Shown here piece after piece: positions 27,017 to 34,809 of a DNA stretch of 37,696 nucleotides. A program made the position numbers and the translations under genes. A model generated the notes under the pieces. It saw only the letters and a program-made list of their open reading frames with translations, was not told where the DNA came from and ran no database searches. Source of the stretch: an uncultured Bacteroides sp. (GTDB taxonomy: Bacteria > Bacteroidota > Bacteroidia > Bacteroidales > Bacteroidaceae); NCBI GenBank assembly GCA_945965395.1, contig CAMFND010000080.1, positions 1 to 37,696 of the forward strand, given 5' to 3'. Each line of letters opens with the position of its first letter. The first letter of the stretch is position 1.

Positions 27017-29962
27017 TTAATTCTGAAGAGTCATTAAGTTAATCAACAATTTCCTGGCCACCACATTGGCGGTTTCATTTCTCCGATTTAAAGCCCGTAC
27101 AATATCCAGTGTGCTCAAAATGATTTCTCCCTTTCCCATCTTTAAAGAATGAAGAGCAGAGAAGACCTCAGGCTTATGTTCCGCCACTGCTGCTACCAGA
27201 CATTTCCCATTCATAATACGCAATGCCTTACGCTGCTTATGGTATTGTGCCAGAGATTGATACTCCCAGTTGAATGCCGTATTACAAGGCAAGCCGGAGA
27301 AATACAAGTTGTTAGCTACTGCATAATTTCCACCGAACCACACGGTCCGCAAGGGTACACAACCACGATAATCCAACACCTCTTTTTCAGCAAGAAAAGC
27401 TGAAACTTTATCTGCATCTCCTAAAACAAGGAGTCTCCCTCCTGCCTTCACCCATTCCAACAGCTCGCTTCGGGCTTCAATTTCAGGCATAGCCAATTGA
27501 CGGTCATATGCTCCAATCACAATTACATCCGGATGAGATTTCAGTATCTCTTTTGCAGTAGAAGAACGGAAAACAATGCCCGATGATTTCAGGGCATTCG
27601 AAGTATGTCCAAGACTGTCATCCAATAATGCAACATCCAACGAAGAGTCCATTTCATGCAAACCGACCGCATACAATTTATCCATTCCCTCGGCTTTTAC
27701 TTCGTTCTCTTCACACAAGAAGGCCCTCACCACAGTGTATCCCGCCTCACGTGGAGTAATTTTCACCTCCTTCACCAACAACTGTCCATATGTATTTCCT
27801 CCTTCCAGTTTTACCGCATAAGTCTTTTCAAAGAAAACTCCTTTATTATCACTGCATGTTACAGACAACCGATACTTTCCTTTCAGATTCTTCTCATTCA
27901 CCACATAGAAATCAGCTATGGCCGTATCTCCTCGCTGCATCACCTTGTTTCTTAGTTTGACAGCCACATACAAAGGTTGATTATAATGCGCCAAAATATG
28001 AGTATCCCCTTTCGGATGACGATAAGCATCCACAATACCGGAATGATTTTCAATCTTGGTTTCCTCCCATCCATTGACCGCATAACAGTCTACCACATTT
28101 CCAATACGGATATTTTCAATAATCCGTCCTTGATGATACATCGCTACATTACCAAAAGACCGGGTAAACGCATCTACATCAGGGAATGCTTTCTGAAAAT
28201 CCGGATGCGTTTTTAGAAAAGTATCAAAAGCTTCATACTGTGCTAAATATGCATCGCCATCCCAGCCAGTAAGATTACCATTCTTTTCGATTTCTTCTTT
28301 TATCAGCTGTAAGCGGGGCGGAGTTCCGATAGCCCCTTCTTCACCCCACATGACAATTTCATGCAGATGATCCGAATTTCGGAAGATACCTTCTCCGGGA
28401 CCTTTATAAAAACGGTCACAATATACCCCTGGGCCATCGGGGAAATGCTGATCCCACCAACCTTGCTGATACACAGTCGTATCATAAGGCCGCATAAAAG
28501 ACTTGACAGGTGAAGGAGTGACCGGACACTTTCCTCCATGCAATACTTTAAAGAAATTGCTGGAAGTATAAGTGATATGCCGGGTTTCATCCTGCGAATG
28601 GAATAATTTCAAATCTTCTATCTCAAAAGGAAGAGGCTGACGGTTAGAAATCTCATTAATCATATTGTATATAATCAGCGAAGGATGGCTCCTGTCTCTT
28701 TTCATCATCCGGAGAAACCTCTCTCTATTCAAGGCCTGAAGCGATACATCTCGGGTATTACCTCCTGTTTTATATCCTCCCGGCTCTTCATAATAAAGCA
28801 ATCCTAATTCATCGGCCTTATCTAAAAGCACTGTCTGTCCTATTCCCCGATGGAAATTCAGCATATTAAGTCCGAGCTCCTGTGCAAGCCTGATTTGACG
28901 TTCGGCCAACTCGGGAGTAGGTATTATTCCATTCACTGGCCAGAATCCCCACGAAATAGCTGTACGCAATACGATTCGTTTCCCATTCAATTGAAAATAA
29001 CGACCATCTTTACTGTCTTTTATCTCAAACCACCTGAACCCAAAACGTTTCCGGACCGAATGGGAGCTTCCATCCTTTCCATTCCAGTCTATTTGAAGCC
29101 AATAGAGATTCGGGCTTTCCGGACTCCACAATTGTGCTTTAGGATATTGTAAGACAAATGAATAATACTCATCCAGTTTATCTCCGTTGACACGGATACT
29201 TTTATCATATAAAACCTGATTATCATCAGAAGCCGGGAAAAGGCGGAAGCGTAACTCCCCATCCGGAGACTTCTGATTTAACAGGTTATCCACCTTTACC
29301 TTCGCACAAACGGTAGTTATCTGCGGAGTATTTTGCACGAACACATCACTGATGTAATTAGGGTCTACCCACTCCAGTTCTACCCGTCCGGTTATTCCTC
29401 CAAATCCATGACTCGGAGTAATTCGTCGCTCTCCCCAAAAATGCGGATTAAAATCAGTCCAGGTAAAATTTCCATCAGGATCTATTATCCTCACCGCCAA
29501 CGAGTTTTTCTTTCCGGCCAACACGTAATCCGTAATATCAAAATAAAATGGAGTGCCAAAAGCTTCATCTTTTCCTACAAATTTCTGGTTGACAAAAACC
29601 TCAGCACAGAATCGTACACTTTCAAATTTCAGCAGCAGGCGTTGGCTGCTTTTAATATGAGGCAGCAAGAAGTCGGTACTAAACCAGGAAATCCCAGTAT
29701 AATCTCCTGACAATCCAAACTTTTCACCAGATTCCATTCCCCAACAATATGCCTCTACTGTAGCTGGAATACGAATCTGTTTACCCTGAAAAGGAAGTTG
29801 TTTCCATCCGCATAAGGGAGCGGAAGCATCTGCAACGACAGAGGCCTCCTTATCAAGCCACAATCTCCAGTCATTTAAGGACAAATCTATCTGTCGAGCT
29901 TGCAGACTTGCCCACAATAAAGAGCTAAACAGGAAAAATGCAAATAATCTTTTGTGTTTCAT
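27017..29962 (-). CDS. GH2-like glycosidase with extra C-terminal domain
   Basis: 981 residues with a signal peptide (about 1-22). The layout is that of GH2: jelly-roll sugar-binding domain (about 25-200, YTGISWFSTDFLLP, VRFCAEVFVNQKFVG), immunoglobulin-like domain (about 205-310), then a TIM barrel with FGFRWFEIKDSKDGRYFQLNGK leading in. The acid/base is Glu437 in HPSLIIYNMINE, and the nucleophile is probably Glu541 or Glu542 in VMWGEEGA. After the barrel come a beta-sandwich and, from about 770, an alpha/beta region (DVIVIGAYDRQL, LLEWVKAGGRLLVLGDADK) like the amidotransferase-type domains of some beta-galactosidases. GH2 members act on beta-galactosides, beta-glucuronides and alpha-L-arabinopyranosides among others; specificity is open. 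It starts only 14 bp after a terminator-like tail, with no room for a promoter. Confidence 0.88.
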   Translation of the reverse strand: MKHKRLFAFFLFSSLLWASLQARQIDLSLNDWRLWLDKEASVVADASAPLCGWKQLPFQGKQIRIPATVEAYCWGMESGEKFGLSGDYTGISWFSTDFLLPHIKSSQRLLLKFESVRFCAEVFVNQKFVGKDEAFGTPFYFDITDYVLAGKKNSLAVRIIDPDGNFTWTDFNPHFWGERRITPSHGFGGITGRVELEWVDPNYISDVFVQNTPQITTVCAKVKVDNLLNQKSPDGELRFRLFPASDDNQVLYDKSIRVNGDKLDEYYSFVLQYPKAQLWSPESPNLYWLQIDWNGKDGSSHSVRKRFGFRWFEIKDSKDGRYFQLNGKRIVLRTAISWGFWPVNGIIPTPELAERQIRLAQELGLNMLNFHRGIGQTVLLDKADELGLLYYEEPGGYKTGGNTRDVSLQALNRERFLRMMKRDRSHPSLIIYNMINEISNRQPLPFEIEDLKLFHSQDETRHITYTSSNFFKVLHGGKCPVTPSPVKSFMRPYDTTVYQQGWWDQHFPDGPGVYCDRFYKGPGEGIFRNSDHLHEIVMWGEEGAIGTPPRLQLIKEEIEKNGNLTGWDGDAYLAQYEAFDTFLKTHPDFQKAFPDVDAFTRSFGNVAMYHQGRIIENIRIGNVVDCYAVNGWEETKIENHSGIVDAYRHPKGDTHILAHYNQPLYVAVKLRNKVMQRGDTAIADFYVVNEKNLKGKYRLSVTCSDNKGVFFEKTYAVKLEGGNTYGQLLVKEVKITPREAGYTVVRAFLCEENEVKAEGMDKLYAVGLHEMDSSLDVALLDDSLGHTSNALKSSGIVFRSSTAKEILKSHPDVIVIGAYDRQLAMPEIEARSELLEWVKAGGRLLVLGDADKVSAFLAEKEVLDYRGCVPLRTVWFGGNYAVANNLYFSGLPCNTAFNWEYQSLAQYHKQRKALRIMNGKCLVAAVAEHKPEVFSALHSLKMGKGEIILSTLDIVRALNRRNETANVVARKLLINLMTLQN

Positions 29963-29976
29963 ATACTTATAAGATT

Positions 29977-30021
29977 AAAAAAGGTAGCTGCCAAAGCCAC
30001 TTTATCAGTGACCATGGCAGC
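29977..30021 (-). terminator. Terminator or attenuator between symporter and GH2 genes
   Basis: TGGCAGC (30015-30021) pairs with GCTGCCA (29987-29993), and an inner CACT/AGTG pairing with mismatches closes the loop. On the minus strand a run of six T follows (plus A at 29977-29982). It lies 18 bp after the symporter stop. The GH2 start codon follows 14 bp later, so readthrough or conditional termination is implied. Confidence 0.72.
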
Positions 30022-30039
30022 CAAGAAACCTAACTTTAA

Positions 30040-31836
30040 TTAGAAAATCAGGCTGAAACTTAAGATAAGAACAACCATTAATGCAAAAGAAATACCCCAC
30101 CAGAAACCTACTGAATTATACCATTTGCTACCTAAGCCGTCCTTCAGGTTAGTCAAGTCTTTCAAATTCAGCACCAGACCTGAAGAAACCTGCTCGGCTT
30201 TCGGCTTAGGAGTGAAATGAGCGGAAACCATACAGGTAACCATTGCTACCGCCCAGACAATCAGTCCCTGGTTGGCAAAAGGCTTGACAAACTGTGCAAA
30301 AGCCGTATGCGAATCGGCCAAAGGACCGAATTCCAGATACTTCAACAGAATACCGACCACAAAAGACACGATTACCGCAGTCAGAGCGTCCTGTCCGTTA
30401 ACTTTCTTCCAGAGCATACCTATCAGGAAGATGGCCGAGAACGGAGGAGCAATAAAAGTGTACAGGGTCTGAATGTAGACAAAGATGTTTATCTTCGTCA
30501 TGGCCAGCAATACTGCCAAGGCGATAGACACAATAAGAATAATGGCACCGGCCCATTTCCCTACCCTTACCTCCTGTGCTTCCGTAGCCTGACGGTTCAC
30601 GTAATGCTTATAAAAATCAAGGGTAAAGATAGTTGAAGTAGAATTCAACACCGAGCTAACAGTACTCTGAATAGCACCAAACAAAGCTGCCAGCAACAAA
30701 CCGGTCATAAAGGGTGGAACCAGCTTGGAAATCATCATGATATAAGTTTTGTTTGCCTCTTCACTCATTACCGCCCAGTTGCTGGAGAACAGGAAATCAG
30801 GTTTCATCACAAACCAGATTAAACCGGGAACCACCACAATAAACGGCAACAGCAGTTTCAGGAAGGAAGCAAATACCATTCCCATTCTGGCATGGTAGAT
30901 GTCTTTTGCAGCAAATACTTTCTGAATCATGTGCTGATTGATAACTGTGTACCACAAACCGATATAGAAGAAAGAGAACACCCAGTGAGTCCAGGGCGTA
31001 GTGGTATGATTAACTGGCTGCAACACCGACAAGCGGTTGTAGCTATCGCCTTCCGTAGAACCTGCCAGCATGTTCACCACATTTTTATTCAACCATTCAG
31101 AAGCCCATCCGTCATGACACTGGTTCACATTAATCATTCGGGAAATGCCGTCTACAATACTTCCATCCCCAATGTACGACAAACCCAGGAAGGTAACCAT
31201 GAGTCCCCCCATAACCATAATGACAATGGTCAGCACATCCATCCAGGCCACCGACTTCAGTCCTCCCCATATCGCCCATACACCAGAAGCAAAAGCAATC
31301 AAGAAGATAGAGATGAACAATCCCCAGTTAGGAATATATCCAGCTGTAATGGAAGCAATGTCCAGTCCCATGAGTTTATTGAAACCCAGGGCTTCTTCTA
31401 CAATCAGTCCGCCTCCATAAATTACAGGGGCCATGAAGGCCGTTACATTTGCCAATATTGTGATAAAGGCAAACAAGAGACGTATTTCTTTATTGAAACG
31501 TTTTTCCAGAAATTCGGGTGTGGTATACACCTTTGAGCCCAGCAGAAAAGGAATAAACAGCCAGATAAGGAAAGAGAATGCGATGACAGCACTCCACTCT
31601 GGCGTAGCCACCACAATTCCATACAATACTGCAGCTCCAATCATTCCTAAAAAATGTTCGGTACTGATATTGGCTGCAATATAGGAACTCCCTACCACAT
31701 ACCACGGAAGAGTCTTACCAGCCAGAAAATAGTCGGATGCAGCCTGTTTCTTGCTACGTCCTACATACCATCCAATAAAACTCAAGAAAAAGAAATACCC
31801 AAAAAAGGATACAAAATCAAGTAGTTGAAGATCCAT
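30040..31836 (-). CDS. Sodium:solute symporter (SSS family), sugar-type
   Basis: 598 residues with about 14 hydrophobic membrane segments. SSS hallmarks: the N-terminal VGRSKKQAASDYFLAGKTLPWYVVGSSYIAANISTEHFLGM (here given in pieces: SDYFLAGKTLPW, then ANISTEHFLG), the AIWGGLKSVAWMDVLT block of SGLT-like carriers, and TVSSVLNSTSTIFTLDFYK. It would carry a monosaccharide or small sugar into the cytoplasm with sodium, after periplasmic breakdown. It follows the TIM-barrel lipoprotein by 6 bp and is the last gene before a terminator-like hairpin. Its presence next to GH27, which has no signal peptide, suggests that part of the breakdown ends in the cytoplasm. Substrate is unknown. Confidence 0.9.
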   Translation of the reverse strand: MDLQLLDFVSFFGYFFFLSFIGWYVGRSKKQAASDYFLAGKTLPWYVVGSSYIAANISTEHFLGMIGAAVLYGIVVATPEWSAVIAFSFLIWLFIPFLLGSKVYTTPEFLEKRFNKEIRLLFAFITILANVTAFMAPVIYGGGLIVEEALGFNKLMGLDIASITAGYIPNWGLFISIFLIAFASGVWAIWGGLKSVAWMDVLTIVIMVMGGLMVTFLGLSYIGDGSIVDGISRMINVNQCHDGWASEWLNKNVVNMLAGSTEGDSYNRLSVLQPVNHTTTPWTHWVFSFFYIGLWYTVINQHMIQKVFAAKDIYHARMGMVFASFLKLLLPFIVVVPGLIWFVMKPDFLFSSNWAVMSEEANKTYIMMISKLVPPFMTGLLLAALFGAIQSTVSSVLNSTSTIFTLDFYKHYVNRQATEAQEVRVGKWAGAIILIVSIALAVLLAMTKINIFVYIQTLYTFIAPPFSAIFLIGMLWKKVNGQDALTAVIVSFVVGILLKYLEFGPLADSHTAFAQFVKPFANQGLIVWAVAMVTCMVSAHFTPKPKAEQVSSGLVLNLKDLTNLKDGLGSKWYNSVGFWWGISFALMVVLILSFSLIF

Positions 31837-31842
31837 ATTACA

Positions 31843-33081
31843 TTATTTTACAGGTACAAAAATATCACCATCGCGCTGTGGCACAGTGAACGAGCATGCA
31901 ACAGAGTTGTCTGACACACGCTTCATTTCTTTATCGAAAGAAACTGTCACATCAGAATTCCCGTAAGGATTATATACCACGGTTCCTCCCTCAAATTCTC
32001 TTTTCCAGCTTCCGTCCGTCTGACGCTGTCCCTTTGCCAATGGCTTGCCTAAATTCACGTCATAGAATGAATACCAGTCATGATAATGGTCTGGAGTGGG
32101 CAGAGGATTCGGATCGCCATACAACACATATCCGTCACTCATCGTAAGGCCCAGAGTCGTAGTGGCACGCATTCTGCGCAAGTCTTTCCGGTTTCCCCAC
32201 ACTTCCAGGCAGTTTACCTGAGGTTCCAGGAAATTCTCTTCATAATATTGCAGGGCCTCTTCTATCTTGCTCCAATTACGCTTGTTCACGTCATCTTTGG
32301 AATACAACTTAAGCCCTTCCACCGGCATGCTGAGGGAATCTATCGGGTTCAACTCCATAAATGCCCCGTTGATATAGTCTTTATACCTCATACCGTCTTC
32401 TATGTCATCGTGAATATTGACAATAATTAACTTATCTTTTCCGATGGCCTTACGAATCCGTTTGATGACTTCCAGGTTACCGCTCCAGTCGAGCATGATA
32501 CCGTCGTAAACCCCGCATTCCACTGCGATTTTAGCCTGACGGGCTATATTGTCAAGAAGTCCTTCATTCTTATAATCAAGCAGATAAAAAGGTTCCCATC
32601 CTCCTAACCAGCCCTTCTTGATGTTTCCATTCTCATCGCGAAGCCACCAGTCACTGTCTTCCGGCAAGAAGCTCATCGGTGCATCCCGCCATCTCACTTC
32701 GAACAGACACACCATATTCGGATTCAGTTCCTGAAGCCGACGGCGATTCTCTAATGCGTGTGACAGACTCTCCTTGGTAAACTCCGTAGCAAGACCGTGA
32801 TATTTATGATCCCATGTAAGGCCTAAAATCAAATCGACCCCTTCTCCCAGCTGACTCAGCGGTTCTTCCCACATCAGGTCATGCTTGGCACAAGCCTTAA
32901 TGCGATTTTCCTCTGTATCAACCGGATATTCCGGCATATCAATGTTATACCATGCCATAAAAGCTGACGGATAGTCACGCGAATCCACCCGCTCCGCCAA
33001 AGGTTTCCTGTCCACCTTTGCAGATGAACAGGAAACCATACACATAGCAATAACTCCAAGACTAAACAAATTCTTCATCAT
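31843..33081 (-). CDS. Putative TIM-barrel glycoside hydrolase-like lipoprotein
   Basis: 412 residues from the ATG at 33081, which has AAGGA 6-7 bases upstream and gives MMKNLFSLGVIAMCMVSCSS with a lipobox (Cys18). A start at 33099 (4-bp ATGA overlap with the sulfatase stop) is also possible. I do not recognise a named family. The body looks like a (beta/alpha)8 barrel: LILGLTWDHKYH, MVCLFEVRWRD, YDGIMLDWSGN with Asp198, LIIVNIHDDIEDG and GAFMELNP with Glu243, then GLTMSDGYVLYGDPNPLPTPDH. The Asp and Glu at the ends of two barrel strands are the obvious candidates for the catalytic pair, as in retaining glycosidases related to GH27/31/36 or the GHL groups. Likely lipid-anchored. Set between a sulfatase and a sugar symporter, it is probably a glycosidase of this PUL. 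Confidence 0.6.
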   Translation of the reverse strand: MMKNLFSLGVIAMCMVSCSSAKVDRKPLAERVDSRDYPSAFMAWYNIDMPEYPVDTEENRIKACAKHDLMWEEPLSQLGEGVDLILGLTWDHKYHGLATEFTKESLSHALENRRRLQELNPNMVCLFEVRWRDAPMSFLPEDSDWWLRDENGNIKKGWLGGWEPFYLLDYKNEGLLDNIARQAKIAVECGVYDGIMLDWSGNLEVIKRIRKAIGKDKLIIVNIHDDIEDGMRYKDYINGAFMELNPIDSLSMPVEGLKLYSKDDVNKRNWSKIEEALQYYEENFLEPQVNCLEVWGNRKDLRRMRATTTLGLTMSDGYVLYGDPNPLPTPDHYHDWYSFYDVNLGKPLAKGQRQTDGSWKREFEGGTVVYNPYGNSDVTVSFDKEMKRVSDNSVACSFTVPQRDGDIFVPVK

Positions 33082-33095
33082 ATCGTTTTCCTTTT

Positions 33096-34577
33096 TCATT
33101 CATGAGACATATCTGTTTCTTTACCATCCATCTGGAGCAATGAAACTACTGAAAAAGGCGTATGTCCTTCTTTTATATAGCCTTCCATGATTTCTACCAT
33201 TTCAGGATGTTCTTCTTTTACATCTTTCTGTTCAGACACATCGTCTGTCAAACGGTAGAGAGAAGTTTCTACCGGTTTTGCACCCTTTCCCTGACGTACA
33301 TTCAATTTGATGTACTTCCAGTTATCAGCTACCACAGCCTGTTTTCCTCCTTCTTCATAGAATTCGAAATACAGATATTTATGTTTTTCTTGTTTAGCAG
33401 TATCACCCAGCAGTGTAGGCAACAGTGACAAACCATCTATTCCTGCCGGTTTTTCCACTTTGGCGATGTCACAGAAAGTAGGCAGCACATCCCAGAAAGC
33501 CGACAAATGGTTGCTGGTAGAACCAGCTTTCACCTTACCCGGCCATTTTACGATAAACGGAGTGCGGATACCACCATCCCACATGTCACGTTTCTTTCCT
33601 CTGAGGTCTGCATTGCTGTCAAAGAAATCAACCTTGTGCCCGCCTTCCTGGTGAGGGCCGTTGTCGGAAGCAAACATGATGATTGTATTGTCGGCCAGAC
33701 CTTCTTTTTCCAGGTATGCCACCAAATCACCCACCTGCTTATCAATAATCTGCATCATTTGTGCAAAGCCTTTTTCCACTTCCGGCCAGTCTTTGGCAGC
33801 AATATCCGCATTGTGCGAAGGAACCTCACATCCGTTAGGAGCCGCTTCGTTGTTGGCATGAGGTAAATTCAGTGCATAATAGATGAAGAACGGGTTCTTC
33901 TTATTATCTGAAATGAATTTCAAGGCTTCCTTTTCAAACAAATCCGGCGCATATTGTTTACGGGCATCCATTCTTGCTACTCCGGTACCTTCCGGCATAT
34001 CGGCCCACGGGTTAGTACCGTCTTCTGCCAAAGCTAACTTATTACCGGTAAGTTCCTCTTTTACTCCATTTCTGTATAAGAATTCAGGAAAGCAGTTGTG
34101 TGCATGCCACATGTTCAGATAGCCGTAAGAAAGATCGAATCCTTTGCGCTGCGGATCATCCAGCGGAATCGGATGGCCAATACCCCATTTCCCAATTACA
34201 GCTGTTTTATATCCGGCACCTTTCAGCACACTGGCCAGAGTAGCCTCGTTGTCGCCCAAAAGCTGCGGCCCGGGCTGGTTACCTCTTACGGAAGTATGTC
34301 CCGTATGCTTTCCTGTCATCAAGCATGCACGTGACGGACCCGACACGGTTGTTCCACAATAATGATTGGTAAACAGCATACCGTCTGCCGCCAGTTTGTC
34401 GATATTAGGAGTTTCATATTTCTTTTGTCCAGTAAGACTTAAATCTCCCATTCCCATATCATCCACTAAGAAATAGATAATATTAGGCTTCTGTTCCTCT
34501 ACTTTTTTCTGCTCTGCGCAACCGGTAGAAACGATTGATGCCAAAAGCATCGCTCCGCAGTATACTTTTTTATCCAT
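33096..34577 (-). CDS. Ser-type sulfatase lipoprotein (family S1)
   Basis: 493 residues, with a lipobox STGC (Cys20), so probably lipid-anchored, unlike the other three sulfatases. The metal pair is Asp39-Asp40 (LVDDMGMGDLS). The formylglycine site is Ser79-Gly-Pro-Ser-Arg83 followed by ACLMTGKHTGHTSVRGN. AVIGKWGIGHP and the MFASDNGPHQEGGHKVDFF block are S1 landmarks of the arylsulfatase A/galactose-sulfatase-like branch. It resembles the 180-1763 enzyme around the active site. It is the first gene of the minus-strand run from the divergent promoter region at 34578-34809, under the operator at 34615-34679. It overlaps or abuts the TIM-barrel gene. Lipid anchoring would let it act on intact polymer if surface exposed; that is inference. 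Confidence 0.93.
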   Translation of the reverse strand: MDKKVYCGAMLLASIVSTGCAEQKKVEEQKPNIIYFLVDDMGMGDLSLTGQKKYETPNIDKLAADGMLFTNHYCGTTVSGPSRACLMTGKHTGHTSVRGNQPGPQLLGDNEATLASVLKGAGYKTAVIGKWGIGHPIPLDDPQRKGFDLSYGYLNMWHAHNCFPEFLYRNGVKEELTGNKLALAEDGTNPWADMPEGTGVARMDARKQYAPDLFEKEALKFISDNKKNPFFIYYALNLPHANNEAAPNGCEVPSHNADIAAKDWPEVEKGFAQMMQIIDKQVGDLVAYLEKEGLADNTIIMFASDNGPHQEGGHKVDFFDSNADLRGKKRDMWDGGIRTPFIVKWPGKVKAGSTSNHLSAFWDVLPTFCDIAKVEKPAGIDGLSLLPTLLGDTAKQEKHKYLYFEFYEEGGKQAVVADNWKYIKLNVRQGKGAKPVETSLYRLTDDVSEQKDVKEEHPEMVEIMEGYIKEGHTPFSVVSLLQMDGKETDMSHE

Positions 34578-34614
34578 AACAATTAATATTTAAAGTGTTT
34601 GATTTTCAACTTCA

Positions 34615-34679
34615 CAAAAGAAGCGATTATAAAGCGTATACTTTATTTCTTTTGTACAGCATATTGTATTTTCTGTACA
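34615..34679 (-). promoter_or_regulatory. Promoter with 21-bp direct-repeat operator, for the sulfatase-symporter operon
   Basis: On the minus strand: TGTACA (34679-34674), 15 bp, TGTACA (34658-34653), 30 bp, then TTCTTTTG (34622-34615), one mismatch from TAnnTTTG. The proximal site extends as TGTACAAAAGAAATAA. Both hexamers are perfect, making this the best-conserved operator of the set. Leader about 30 nt. Confidence 0.75.
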
Positions 34680-34713
34680 CATCATCCAGAAATATTCGGA
34701 CAATCAAGGCAAC

Positions 34714-34778
34714 CGTACGATAGGCTAACAAATGCGTACACGCACACAAATTCCTTCTTCCTATCGCGCGTATTTTTG
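34714..34778 (+). promoter_or_regulatory. Divergent promoter with the same operator layout, for GH27-anSME
   Basis: On the plus strand: CGTACG (34714-34719), 15 bp, CGTACA (34735-34740), 30 bp, then TATTTTTG (34771-34778), a perfect TAnnTTTG box. The hexamers match TGTACA at 4 and 5 of 6 positions, and the A-rich extension seen at the sister sites is weak here. The distances are exactly those of the three minus-strand promoters. Leader about 25 nt to the ATG at 34810. Confidence 0.65.
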
Positions 34779-34809
34779 TCACATCATTATTCACTTAACG
34801 GAAATAACC

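Noticed and set aside
34732-34809. N-terminal extension of GH27
   Set aside because: It crosses the TATTTTTG promoter box; the ATG at 34810 is followed directly by the conserved PPMGWNSW region.
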